From a virus, in IMG/VR virus record IMGVR_UViG_3300036846_000868, positions 1 through 42,708 of that record: a stretch of DNA of 42,708 bases; one strand, written 5' to 3'. How positions within the stretch are numbered: the stretch's first letter is position 1; each line of letters starts with the position of its first letter. Position numbers and translations under genes: made by a program. Below the pieces are notes generated by a model. It was not told the origin of the DNA. It saw only the letters and a program-made list of their open reading frames with translations, and made no database searches. Below are positions 14,626 through 22,208 of this stretch, in pieces.

Positions 14626-14879
14626 TGGTGCTTACGATCTATCAGGACACCCGGTATCCGGGCACCTGCCGGTCCTGCGGCGCCGTCATCGAATGGGCCC
14701 AACTCACGTCTGGCAAACGGATGCCCTTCGACAAGATCGTCCCGCTGCGCGAGCAACCGGTGCTCTTCGACGGCGACCGCCGCATCGAAGAGATCGACAC
14801 GGCGTCGAGCCCGACGCACTTTCAATCGTGCCCCGATGCGAGGGATTGGCGGCGGCGCCGCACGGGGGCACTGCGATGA
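14625..14879 (+). CDS. Small zinc-ribbon protein
   Basis: An 84-residue protein with CRSCGAVIEWAQLTSGKRMPFD followed later by HFQSCPDA, so CxxC plus His/Cys is a probable zinc site. This layout (CxxC, then a GKRMPFD loop and a late HFxxC) recurs in small phage proteins found near recombination or replication genes. ATG 14625 shares one base with the previous stop and the last codons overlap the next ATG. Confidence 0.65.
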   Translation: MVLTIYQDTRYPGTCRSCGAVIEWAQLTSGKRMPFDKIVPLREQPVLFDGDRRIEEIDTASSPTHFQSCPDARDWRRRRTGALR

Positions 14880-15223
14880 AGCTGCTCGAACATCCGTTGT
14901 GGCCGGCGATCCGTCCGTACGTCCGCGTCGAGACCTACGACCGCGACGGCGGCCACGCGCATCCGCGCCACCGGATTGAGCTCGATGACGTGGGGCGGCT
15001 GCGTCCGGTTCTCCTCGCTATCGAGGTGGAGTGCGCCGCGCAGTGTGGACGACTGATTCACCCGATCCGTGCCCGCTGGGGTGGGCGCGGGGGGTTGTTC
15101 GTCTCCGTCTCCTGCACGCTCGACGTGAACGTCGGCTGCGCGCGCGGGCCCCGGGCCCATGCCGAGTACGAACGCATCATCGAGGCGTGTGGCACGCGAC
15201 CGTTTCCACCGCTGTTCGCGTGA
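14876..15223 (+). CDS. Small cysteine-containing protein, unknown
   Basis: A 115-residue protein (start ATG 14876, ATGA overlap). It has CAAQCGRLIHPIRAR, then a strand FVSVSCTLDVNVGC; four spaced cysteines could bind metal. The C-terminus is helical (HAEYERIIEACG). No family recognised. It is the last gene of the densely packed first part of the rightward operon, followed by a 162-base gap. Confidence 0.6.
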   Translation: MKLLEHPLWPAIRPYVRVETYDRDGGHAHPRHRIELDDVGRLRPVLLAIEVECAAQCGRLIHPIRARWGGRGGLFVSVSCTLDVNVGCARGPRAHAEYERIIEACGTRPFPPLFA

Positions 15224-15385
15224 TGCCTGCGAGTCAAAACGTGTCAACAAAAAACCGTCACCCGGCATCGGCGCTCAAACAACACCATCGGCTTCCACCC
15301 GACCTCAAACGGGCGTCACCGCAGCAGTCGTGTCGGTCGCGAACTGAGGGGCGAGTGGAGAATGCTCTCGAAGGGAGCGAGAGCT

Positions 15386-15682
15386 ATGACACAGCAGCAG
15401 TACGAGAACTACTTGGCGTCGGACCGGTGGCAGATCATCGCGACGAAGGCAAAAGAGCGGGCGCACCACCAGTGCGCGCTGTGCTGGCGGCGACGCAGGC
15501 TCGAAGTACATCATCGGACGTACGAGCGCCTCGGCCACGAATGGGTGACCGACTTGGTAGTTCTGTGCTGGTGGTGCCACCGACTTCATCACGGCACCCT
15601 GAAGTCCAGCCGTCGCTGCAGCGACCAACAATTGCTGCTTCCATTTACACCGCTGATTCCGACGGGGCCCGACCTGAATTGA
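15386..15682 (+). CDS. HNH endonuclease
   Basis: A 98-residue HNH nuclease. ATG 15386 is preferred over one 24 bases upstream because a GGGAG site sits at suitable distance. It has CALC at residues 30-33, LEVHHRTY (His42/43) and LVVLCWWCHRLHH (Cys61, Cys64, His65, His68), the zinc-stabilised beta-beta-alpha-metal fold. It is preceded by a non-coding gap, and codon use in this and the next gene (more AGG, AGA, ATA, AAG) is less GC-biased than in neighbours. That suggests later acquisition, perhaps as a homing or mobile nuclease. Confidence 0.85.
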   Translation: MTQQQYENYLASDRWQIIATKAKERAHHQCALCWRRRRLEVHHRTYERLGHEWVTDLVVLCWWCHRLHHGTLKSSRRCSDQQLLLPFTPLIPTGPDLN

Positions 15683-15690
15683 GGTGTGCC

Positions 15691-16122
15691 ATGCGGTTGC
15701 GGTCCATCATGACCGTCGCGCAGGCGGCGAGGTACGTCGGCATAGGTGAGAAAGCACTCCGGCGAGAGATAGCGAAGGGCGTTCTCAAATCGCGGGCGGT
15801 GGGAGACAAGGGCCAGCGTGTGATCACACGCAGTCAATTGGAAGCGTGGGCGAGTGCGGACGCTGATATTGCCAAGAGCGTGATCGAGTCGTGGCCGTAC
15901 AAGCGGCTAGAGCTTTTGCTGCTGGGCCACGGGCTATCTGTGGAGTGGGATGGTAACCGACCAACTCTGCTCGGCGCACCCGATCTGGAAACGCTTCAAG
16001 AGCGCGAGCGAAAGGCGCGGAACGCCGAACGGATCGGAGTCTTTCTCTTGCAATTCATGATCGACAGAGGCTTGACCACTCGCGAGGAAGTGTCTGCCGA
16101 GTTTCGGGCGTGGAGAGCATGA
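15691..16122 (+). CDS. Helix-turn-helix DNA-binding protein
   Basis: A 143-residue protein with a GAGGTG site before ATG 15691. Residues about 7-55 (MTVAQAARYVGIGEKALRREIAKG, then VITRSQLEAW) form an excisionase/HTH_17-type DNA-binding domain. The rest is helical with a YKRLELLLLGHGLSVEWD segment and a C-terminal LQFMIDRGLTTREEV helix. It shares the atypical codon use of the HNH gene, so the two may have arrived together. Overlaps the ATPase gene by 4 bases. Confidence 0.75.
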   Translation: MRLRSIMTVAQAARYVGIGEKALRREIAKGVLKSRAVGDKGQRVITRSQLEAWASADADIAKSVIESWPYKRLELLLLGHGLSVEWDGNRPTLLGAPDLETLQERERKARNAERIGVFLLQFMIDRGLTTREEVSAEFRAWRA

Positions 16123-17087
16123 CGTTCACGTTTCGACCGGCCACGCGCGAGAACGTCGGCCTGCTGATCGGGCTCTCGGGTGGGAGCGGCAGCGGGAAGA
16201 CGTTCTCGGCGCTGCGACTCGCGCGCGGCATCGCGGGCGATTCGCCCTTCGCGGTGATCGACACCGAAGCGGGCCGAGCGAAGCACTACGCGGATCAATT
16301 CCGGTTCGACCACGGCGACCTGACGCCGCCGTTCACGCCCGACCGCTACGCCGAGGCCATCGCGGCCGCCGACGCGGCGAAGTATCCCGTCATCGTCGTC
16401 GACAGCACCTCGCACGAGTGGGCCGGCGAAGGCGGGATCCTCGACTGGCAGGAAGACGAGCTCCAGCGCATGGCGGGCGACGACTGGAAGAAGCGCGAGG
16501 CCTGCCGCATGGCGGCGTGGATCAAACCGAAGATGGCGCACAAGGCGATGGTGCAGCGGTTGCTGCAGGTGCGCAATCACCTGATTCTCTGCTTCCGCGC
16601 CGAACCGAAAATCGAGATGGTGCGCGGCGACAACGGCAAGATGGAAATTCGCGAGATGAAATCGCTCACCGGGCTCCACGGCTGGATGCCCATCTGCGAG
16701 AAAAACCTGCCCTACGAACTGACCATGAGCGTGCTGCTGATGGCCGACAAGCCGGGCGTCCCACAACCGATCAAACTGCAAGAACAACATCGGCATCTGC
16801 TGTCACTCGACCAGCCGATTACCGAGCACACGGGCGAGCTCCTCGCGGCCTGGGCGCGCGGCGTCGAACCGACGACGGTGGACGAGTGGAAGCGACGCAT
16901 CGCGACGGCGACGACGATCCCCGCGCTGCTCGCGGTCAACCGCGCGATCAAGGCCGCGAAGGGCACCCTGATGGCCGCGCAGCTCAAAGAGCTCCGCGTC
17001 GCCTACGACACGCAAGAGGCGGCGCTCAGCGGACCGAAGACCACGACCGATCCCCTGACGGCTGACGATATCCGCTTTTCCCGCTAA
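16119..17087 (+). CDS. Sak4-like AAA ATPase, single-strand annealing recombinase
   Basis: A 322-residue P-loop ATPase. ATG 16119 (ATGA overlap) is preferred over GTG 16110. Walker A is GGSGSGKT (residues 21-28), an acidic DTEAGRA follows, and Walker B is VIVVDS (91-96). The sequence GLSGGSGSGKTFSALRLARG with the later KMAHKAMVQRLLQVRNHLILCFRAEPK matches phage AAA_24/Sak4-type proteins, single-domain RecA-core relatives that promote strand annealing and usually work with an SSB and an exonuclease. The C-terminal 80 residues are a helical tail, perhaps for oligomerisation. No SSB gene is recognised in the window. Confidence 0.8.
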   Translation: MTFTFRPATRENVGLLIGLSGGSGSGKTFSALRLARGIAGDSPFAVIDTEAGRAKHYADQFRFDHGDLTPPFTPDRYAEAIAAADAAKYPVIVVDSTSHEWAGEGGILDWQEDELQRMAGDDWKKREACRMAAWIKPKMAHKAMVQRLLQVRNHLILCFRAEPKIEMVRGDNGKMEIREMKSLTGLHGWMPICEKNLPYELTMSVLLMADKPGVPQPIKLQEQHRHLLSLDQPITEHTGELLAAWARGVEPTTVDEWKRRIATATTIPALLAVNRAIKAAKGTLMAAQLKELRVAYDTQEAALSGPKTTTDPLTADDIRFSR

Positions 17088-17098
17088 CCGGAGGAGAC

Positions 17099-17299
17099 AT
17101 GGACAACAGCGTGCTCGACCACTTGATCAACGCCGTGCATGAGAAAATTCATTCGCTCGAAATCGCCCGCGATGAACTGATCGCGGAACGGGATTCACGA
17201 CTCAAGAAGCGCCCTGAACGCCTGCGCCGTCGCCGTCCACACCGAGACCTCGGCGGGGCGGCGCCGTCACCGCTGAAAACAGGAACGACCGACAAGTAG
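17099..17299 (+). CDS. Small basic coiled-coil protein
   Basis: A 66-residue protein with an excellent GGAGGAG site before ATG 17099. The first half is a heptad-bearing helix (LDHLINAVHEKIHSLEIARDEL), the second is arginine-rich and proline-containing, suited to nucleic-acid contact. No family recognised. Confidence 0.6.
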   Translation: MDNSVLDHLINAVHEKIHSLEIARDELIAERDSRLKKRPERLRRRRPHRDLGGAAPSPLKTGTTDK

Positions 17300-17310
17300 G
17301 GTCCCCGGTC

Positions 17311-17673
17311 ATGTGGGCGCGGCTGGACGACGAGCTTATCGATCACGCCAAGATTTTCGCGGCGGGCAAACGCGTCGGCGCCAACGGTCCCGCCATCGTG
17401 CTCGGGTTCTATGCCGTCAGCCTGATGTGGACGAACAAACACCTCACCGATGGGTACCTGCCCACGACCACGATTGAAGGCTTTCGCCATGTCGACAAAC
17501 CGCTCGCCATCGCTGACGCGCTTGTGCAGGCGGCTCTGTTCGAGAAGGTCGAAGGCGGCTTCAGGATTCACGACTTCGATGAGTGGAATCCCTCAGCGAA
17601 GGACATCAAACGGAAGCGGAAAGAGGACCGGGTGCGCAAGCAGCGCGACCGCGCCGCGAAGAACGGCAACTGA
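17311..17673 (+). CDS. Phage replisome-organiser-type protein (N-terminal domain)
   Basis: A 120-residue protein with the phage-common sequence style of replication initiator N-domains: DDELIDHAKIFAAGKRVGANGPAIVLGF, a TNKHLTDGYLP turn, then FEKVEGGFRIHDFDEWNPS. It ends in a very basic helix (KRKRKEDRVRKQRDR). This winged-helix layout is seen in proteins that precede DnaC/DnaB-loading functions. It is shorter than full initiators and no helicase loader follows, so the assignment to replication is tentative. Confidence 0.6.
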   Translation: MWARLDDELIDHAKIFAAGKRVGANGPAIVLGFYAVSLMWTNKHLTDGYLPTTTIEGFRHVDKPLAIADALVQAALFEKVEGGFRIHDFDEWNPSAKDIKRKRKEDRVRKQRDRAAKNGN

Positions 17674-17877
17674 ATAAATATGCATGGCACTGTTTATGCC
17701 GTCCGGCGCTTGTCCGCGTTTTGTCCGCGCGGATTCTTCAGCGCTCGCGCGCACCGGCGCGCGCGTCACGCGCGTGATCGCGATCCCGTACCAAGTAAGC
17801 GGCCCGTACCAAGGATCGGGGCGTCCGCCTTAGTACAACCAATTAGAGCAGGACGCTGCGCGTCCGAATGCTGAGAA
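17674..17877. other. Non-coding gap with palindromes and repeats, possible origin
   Basis: The 204 bases hold the perfect 12-bp palindrome TCACGCGCGTGA (17766-17777), the adjoining ATCGCGAT (17777-17784), and two direct copies of CCCGTACCAAG at 17785-17795 and 17803-17813, 18 bases apart. An ORF can be drawn through it but has no coding character. Position right after a replication-type gene makes an origin or regulatory role possible. Confidence 0.45.
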
Positions 17878-18333
17878 ATGGCAACAAAAACCGAAATGCA
17901 TCAGTGGCGACGCGGCGGCGGCGTGGTCGCGGCGGTCCTTCTGGAGCTTCTCAAGGTCGAGCGGTTCGACACCTACGGCGACCTCGCGGAAGCGCTGAAG
18001 GTCCGGTGCGCGACGCTCCGCATCCCGTACGACAGCGGCGTCATCTCGACGGCGATTGAGCAGGTCGAGGCGAGTCACGGACGGCTGGTCACATCGCGCC
18101 TGCCGCGCCGTCTAGTCGAGCGCGAACCGGAGCCGTCGCCCGCTCTCAACCCCGCGCAGCTCGCGACCCTGTTCGAGCGACTTGACATCGAGGTGAAGAC
18201 CATCGATCCGCCGAGCCGAGACGCCGCCGACGCCGCGCACGAAGCCAAGGTGCGTCTCCAGGCGAAAGTGTTCCAGCGCTGTCGCCCGAAGCGGCGACCG
18301 TTCCTCGAACGGCTCGCGGAGATTTTCTCGTGA
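17878..18333 (+). CDS. Unknown early protein
   Basis: A 151-residue protein starting at ATG 17878. A helical, hydrophobic segment near the N-terminus (VVAAVLLELLKVERF) is too short and charged to be a membrane anchor, followed by a DLAEALKVRCATLRIP helix-turn-helix-like part and a basic C-terminus (RCRPKRRPFLERLAEIF). A DNA-binding role is possible. It overlaps the next small gene by TGATG. Confidence 0.6.
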   Translation: MATKTEMHQWRRGGGVVAAVLLELLKVERFDTYGDLAEALKVRCATLRIPYDSGVISTAIEQVEASHGRLVTSRLPRRLVEREPEPSPALNPAQLATLFERLDIEVKTIDPPSRDAADAAHEAKVRLQAKVFQRCRPKRRPFLERLAEIFS

Positions 18334-18479
18334 TGTGGCGACACGCCATCGCCTTCGCGCTGTTGGTGCTCGCGCTCGGCCTCGCGATCAAGGCGAGCGT
18401 CGACCGGGACTCGCAGTGGACGCCGCTCGTCGTGGCCGTCGTCGGATTCTTGTTCCTCTGGTGGGCGGTGGAGCAGTGA
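18333..18479 (+). CDS. Tiny two-helix membrane protein
   Basis: A 48-residue protein with two hydrophobic helices (residues 5-19 and 31-46) joined by a short polar loop KASVDRDSQWTP. ATG 18333 shares a base with the upstream stop and its own stop shares a base with the next ATG, so it is coupled on both sides. Holin-like topology, but early-operon position argues more for an exclusion or membrane-modifying role. Confidence 0.65.
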   Translation: MWRHAIAFALLVLALGLAIKASVDRDSQWTPLVVAVVGFLFLWWAVEQ

Positions 18480-18766
18480 TGCGCACGTGGCGCCGCGTGG
18501 CGGTCTCGCGTCGTTGTGGTGGCTGCGGGCAGCAGATGCCGGTCTGGGCGCCGGCGCTGTTTATCGAGATGGTGCGCGGTACCCGAACCCTCACGTTCAT
18601 TCGGTGCGCGGTATGCGAAGGACCAGCGCCGTCCGACCTTCCGCCTGTCGTCGCGCGCCCGGGTATCTCGCCGAGTCAACTCTATCGTGTCGGACAACTG
18701 GTGCTCGGGGGCCCGGATTGGAAACAGCGCGCGGCCGCCGAACGCGAACCCGGCGAGGAAGGATGA
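18479..18766 (+). CDS. Double-CxxC zinc-ribbon protein
   Basis: A 95-residue protein with CGGCGQQM near residue 13 and RCAVCEGP near residue 43, two CxxC knuckles forming a compact zinc ribbon, followed by a proline-rich linker and a C-terminal helix. Starts at ATG 18479 (one-base overlap) and ends over the next ATG. Probably a nucleic-acid or protein adaptor; function unknown. Confidence 0.65.
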   Translation: MRTWRRVAVSRRCGGCGQQMPVWAPALFIEMVRGTRTLTFIRCAVCEGPAPSDLPPVVARPGISPSQLYRVGQLVLGGPDWKQRAAAEREPGEEG

Positions 18767-18993
18767 CGCGCAAACAGCGACTTTGGTTCGCGACAGAGGC
18801 GGGTCGGCTCCTGGCACAGACGCACTCGCGAGAGCAGATCGCAGAGCTACACCGACGCTGGGAAGCCAGCGGTGGGTGGTCCAAGATTATCGCTGACGCC
18901 CGCGTCACTCGGGCCGGAGCTCGGGCAGTCCATAGACGGATGAAGCGAGAGACGATGGCAAAAAAAACGAAGAGGACAAAACGAACGCGATGA
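18763..18993 (+). CDS. Small basic HTH-like protein
   Basis: A 76-residue protein, strongly basic at the C-terminus (a run of lysine/arginine/threonine such as KKTKRTKRTR). SREQIAELHRRWEASGGWSK may be a helix-turn-helix. Codon use is less GC-biased than in neighbours. ATGA overlaps at both ends link it to the zinc-ribbon gene and RusA. Confidence 0.6.
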   Translation: MTRKQRLWFATEAGRLLAQTHSREQIAELHRRWEASGGWSKIIADARVTRAGARAVHRRMKRETMAKKTKRTKRTR

Positions 18994-19487
18994 CGTTAGC
19001 GTTCACCGTCTACGGCGTGCCGCAGCCGAAGGGCAATATCTCGGCGTTCGTCCGCGAGATCAAGGGCATGAAGGTCGCCATCGCGACCGAGCGCAACCGG
19101 TCCGTCAAGGGCTGGTCGCAGCTCGTCGCGCAGACCGCGAGTGACGCGCTCGCCGGGCTCCCGCCGAAGGATCGCGTGATGCTCGACGGGCCCGTTCGCC
19201 TGACGGCAGCGTTCTACCTGCCGCGCCCGAAGCATCTGCGGCAGAAACCCGCCGCGCATCTCACCACGCCCGACTGGGACAAACTCGCACGCGCCATCGG
19301 CGATGCATTGAGCCAGGTGATCTACGAAGACGACAAGCAAATCGTCGAAGCGGTCATCGGCAAGTTCTACGCCGAGGCCGGCGCGCCGCCGCGCGTCGAT
19401 GTGCGCGTCGAGTCGACCAGCGGACTGAAGCTCGCGCCGTTGCCCCCCGCACCGATGCCGCTCTTCGAGGACGAACCCCATGCCTGA
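18990..19487 (+). CDS. rusA: RusA-type Holliday-junction resolvase
   Basis: A 165-residue endonuclease. It shows the RusA order: FTVYGVPQPKGN at the start, then VRLTAAFYLPRP, and TPDWDKLARAIGDALSQVIYEDD, where Asp95, Asp97 and the later acidic pair bind the catalytic metal. RusA cuts four-way junctions, here probably to resolve recombination intermediates or trim branched DNA before packaging. Fits with the RecE-like and Sak4-like genes upstream. Confidence 0.92.
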   Translation: MTLAFTVYGVPQPKGNISAFVREIKGMKVAIATERNRSVKGWSQLVAQTASDALAGLPPKDRVMLDGPVRLTAAFYLPRPKHLRQKPAAHLTTPDWDKLARAIGDALSQVIYEDDKQIVEAVIGKFYAEAGAPPRVDVRVESTSGLKLAPLPPAPMPLFEDEPHA

Positions 19488-19785
19488 CAGCTATCGCGAC
19501 GGCATCGGAGCATGGCGGTGTTTGATCTGTCTTCAGCTTCAGCCGTGCGACTGTCCGTATCACCGAGAACAGAAGGCGCCGCTCGCGACGGGCGAGTTAG
19601 TGTGGTACCTCCAGACGCAGCGCGGCGGCTACGGCTATCAGCAGCGCGTGCCCGGTGTCTACGTGCGGCCCGGTAGCGCGCGCGTGCAAATCGAAGTGCT
19701 CAAGCGCGATGGATCGCGCGCGCGGATCTGGGTCGCGCGCAAGAATCTGATTCCGCGCGGGCCGGACGAAGGTATCCGATGGTGA
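19480..19785 (+). CDS. Small zinc/KOW-like protein, unknown
   Basis: A 101-residue protein. WRCLICLQLQPCDC near the N-terminus offers four cysteines for a zinc site; the C-terminal half (GELVWYLQTQRGG, RVQIEVLKRDGSRARIWVARKNLIP) reads like a small SH3/KOW-type barrel. Overlaps RusA by 8 bases and the next gene by 7. Function unknown. Confidence 0.6.
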   Translation: MPDSYRDGIGAWRCLICLQLQPCDCPYHREQKAPLATGELVWYLQTQRGGYGYQQRVPGVYVRPGSARVQIEVLKRDGSRARIWVARKNLIPRGPDEGIRW

Positions 19786-20117
19786 AGAAAACGCCGCGCC
19801 GCTACACCGTCACCGTACGCGGCGACCAATCGACGCGTATCACGCTTGAGGAACGACCGATGTACACGATTGACCTCGACCTCGCGACCGTCGAGGCACT
19901 CGAACAAGGTCTGTGCCCCGAGAAGCTCGCGCAGCTCGCTCACGATTTATTGCGGTGGCGCCGCGAGGCGCTGCGCGCAACCACCTCGCCACGCTCCTAT
20001 CCCGAGCAGAAAGGATCCCCATCATGCGCTGGTTCGACTCCGACCGCGTCGGCCTCTACCTCGATCACATCGACCACCGTGTCGAAGCGACGAAAGACGG
20101 GAAAGAAATCAAGATGA
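19779..20117 (+). CDS. Small protein, unknown; long overlap with the next gene
   Basis: A 112-residue frame. The first 80 residues look like an ordinary protein (RYTVTVRGDQSTRITLEER, then a LDLATVEALEQGLCPEKLAQLAHDLL helix). The last 30 are serine/threonine/lysine-rich and overlap the next gene by 94 bases, so the end may be shadow sequence created by a shifted frame, or a genuine overlap. Confidence 0.5.
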   Translation: MVKKTPRRYTVTVRGDQSTRITLEERPMYTIDLDLATVEALEQGLCPEKLAQLAHDLLRWRREALRATTSPRSYPEQKGSPSCAGSTPTASASTSITSTTVSKRRKTGKKSR

Positions 20118-20605
20118 TCGACCTGACACTCCGCCTACAGCCGTTCACGCCGGCGCTCGCCGTTGCGCTCGATGAAGATGTGCGCGCGATGCTCTTCACG
20201 ATGACCGAGGGCGAGCCGAAACCCAAAATCAAGTCGATGGAGTTTCGGTTGCCGTGCGAGCGGCAGCAGATGATCGTGCAACTCGTGCCCGAGGACGATT
20301 CGACCGCCGCGCGCACGTTCCTCGATGTCGAGATTACTGCGCCGCGCGCGCGCACCGAGAAGGGCGTGGACGGCTATGGGTTCGTGTTCTACGCGAGCTT
20401 CGGCCCCGTCTCGAAGGAAGAGCTCGAATACATCTGCACGTGGTACACGCAGCAGCGATTCGTCACCTTCGCCCAGCAGGAGCCGAGCCTCGACTTCGGG
20501 GAGCAGCCCGCGACCAACGTCGCACAGCACACGCCGCGGCGTCGCCGGAGCGTGTCTGACATGACCGGCGACACGATCCGCGACGGCGTTCAGGCCGAAC
20601 ACTAA
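20024..20605 (+). CDS. Unknown beta-rich early protein
   Basis: A 193-residue protein. ATG 20024 is chosen for the AAAGGA site upstream and because earlier codons are arginine/alanine-rich shadow. Regular strands (DRVGLYLDHIDHRV, IKMIDLTLRLQPF, KSMEFRLPCERQQMIVQLVP, RTFLDVEITAP, YGFVFYASFG) suggest a beta-sandwich or OB-like core, then an acidic tail with QQEPSLDFGEQ. An acidic tail after a beta core is also seen in SSB-like proteins, so it is a candidate for the missing partner of the Sak4-like ATPase; this is speculation. Confidence 0.55.
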   Translation: MRWFDSDRVGLYLDHIDHRVEATKDGKEIKMIDLTLRLQPFTPALAVALDEDVRAMLFTMTEGEPKPKIKSMEFRLPCERQQMIVQLVPEDDSTAARTFLDVEITAPRARTEKGVDGYGFVFYASFGPVSKEELEYICTWYTQQRFVTFAQQEPSLDFGEQPATNVAQHTPRRRRSVSDMTGDTIRDGVQAEH

Positions 20606-20616
20606 AAGGGCACACC

Positions 20617-22008
20617 ATGAGACATCGACAAACCGATCCCGTCGGTCAAGCGCTCGCCGCCGTCGAAGCCACGCTCCGCGTGCATACTGGCGCCGTCGTG
20701 CATCTGCGCGATGTGTATGACGCGAGCCAGCCGATCCCGCCCGATGATCGGGTCATCACCGTCCACGCGGGCGAAGACCTGCGCGGCATTCTGGAGCAGG
20801 CGCCAGCGGGCGCGGTCGTCGAGTGCGAACCGGCCACGTTTGAAGGGCCGTTCATCCTAACCAAAGCGGTTACGCTGCGCTCCACGACCATGCCCGACGG
20901 TCGTGCGGGGCTCGACATGCCGGTGTGGCTCACGTCGAACGCCGAGGACACGGTTAGCCTGCGCGGACCCGATCAGCGGCTCCTCGGGGTCGGAATCAAG
21001 AACACGAACCCCGATTACCAGCACCTCGCGATCACGCGAGAAGCGACGCGCACGCTGGTCGATCAGGTGTCGTGCCTCGGCGATCCGGTCTACGGCGGAC
21101 GGCGCGGCATCCGACCCGAAGGTACCGGCGTGATCATCCGGCGCTGCTACGTCGACTACATCGGCCGGCCGGGGCTCGAGACGCAGGCGATCTGCGGCGT
21201 CGTCGGTGGCCGCAACATCCTGATCGATGACAGCCATCTCGCGGGCGCGGCCGAAGCGGTTATGTTCGGCGGCGGCGACACGCCGTCATCCGACTTGACG
21301 CCGACCAACATTCGGATCACGCGCAGCACGCTCACGAAGCGGCCCGAGTGGTTCCAAATGGGCTGGCAAATCAAAAACGTCTTCGAGTTGAAAAACGCGC
21401 GCGGCGTCTACGTCGGTGACACCGTGATGCTGTACGCCGGGATGGCGGAAGGACAGGGCGCGTTCGATCAGGTCTACACCCCACGCAATCAGGACGGCGG
21501 ATCGCCGTGGGCGTGCGTCGAGGACGTGCTCATTGAGCGGTGTCGCTGCGAGATCGCGGGCGGCTGCCTCTCCCTAATGGGCAGCGACTACATGCACAAG
21601 AGCGAGATGCTGCGGAACATTACGATCCGCGACGTGTTGTTCGACCAGATCGATCCGTGGGGCATCACCGGAGGCAGCGGGAATTGCATCTATCTGCAGC
21701 GGGCGCCCGAGCATGTGACCATCGAGCGCGTGACGATTCGCGGCCAGCATCTCAACGCGGCGCTCTACTTCGGCCCCGACATGCCCCCGCCGTGGTGCGT
21801 GCTGCGCGACATCGTGGTGCCGCCAGAGTTCACCAACCAGCACGAGAACGATCCGTATCTGTGGAAGATCGACGGCGGCGGGCAGGGCGAGGCCGCCGTG
21901 CGCGCCTTCTGCACGTTCCCCGACGACCCGACGAAAAACATCGTCATCGAACGCGTCGGCACGCCCGACGCGGCCGGGGCAAGTGGGTATCCGGGAGAGA
22001 ATCGATGA
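20617..22008 (+). CDS. Right-handed parallel beta-helix protein
   Basis: A 463-residue protein with repeated short strands ending in N/D turns (GVIIRRCYVDYIG, NILIDDSHLAGA, NIRITRSTLTKR, VLIERCRCEIAGG, ITIRDVLFDQI, VTIERVTIRGQHL), the rung pattern of pectate-lyase-like helices. The phrases AVMFGGGDTPSSDLTPTNI and VFELKNARGVYVGD...TPRNQDG recall beta-helix proteins I associate with soil bacteria such as Acidobacteria. No signal peptide. Its place between an early unknown gene and a cold-shock gene, far from the tail genes, is unusual. It could be a spike, a polysaccharide-active enzyme or a cargo gene. Catalytic residues are not evident. Confidence 0.75.
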   Translation: MRHRQTDPVGQALAAVEATLRVHTGAVVHLRDVYDASQPIPPDDRVITVHAGEDLRGILEQAPAGAVVECEPATFEGPFILTKAVTLRSTTMPDGRAGLDMPVWLTSNAEDTVSLRGPDQRLLGVGIKNTNPDYQHLAITREATRTLVDQVSCLGDPVYGGRRGIRPEGTGVIIRRCYVDYIGRPGLETQAICGVVGGRNILIDDSHLAGAAEAVMFGGGDTPSSDLTPTNIRITRSTLTKRPEWFQMGWQIKNVFELKNARGVYVGDTVMLYAGMAEGQGAFDQVYTPRNQDGGSPWACVEDVLIERCRCEIAGGCLSLMGSDYMHKSEMLRNITIRDVLFDQIDPWGITGGSGNCIYLQRAPEHVTIERVTIRGQHLNAALYFGPDMPPPWCVLRDIVVPPEFTNQHENDPYLWKIDGGGQGEAAVRAFCTFPDDPTKNIVIERVGTPDAAGASGYPGENR

Positions 22009-22208
22009 CTGGCACGATCAAGTCGCTCAACGCACGGAAGGGATTCGGGTTCATTCGCGGCCTGGACTCCGTCGAGTACTTCTTCCATCGCAGCTCGCTG
22101 CAGAACGGACGCATCGAGGAGCTCGTCGAGGGACGTACGACCGTGACGTTCAAGTTCAGCCATGGGATGAAAGGGCCGCGCGCCGACGAGGTGTGGGTCG
22201 AGAAGTGA
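22005..22208 (+). CDS. csp: Cold-shock-domain protein
   Basis: A 67-residue single cold-shock domain: GTIKSLNARKGFGFI (RNP1 KGFGFI), EYFFHRSSL (RNP2-like) and a final strand ADEVWVEK. Start ATG 22005 overlaps the beta-helix stop by 4 bases. These OB-fold proteins bind single-stranded RNA or DNA; in phages they may melt mRNA structure in a GC-rich genome or antagonise host regulation. Confidence 0.9.
   Translation: MTGTIKSLNARKGFGFIRGLDSVEYFFHRSSLQNGRIEELVEGRTTVTFKFSHGMKGPRADEVWVEK

Noticed and set aside
17680-17874. 64-codon ORF in the gap after the replication-type gene
   Set aside because: Composition is arginine/alanine-rich without structure and it crosses palindromes and repeats; no ribosome site.
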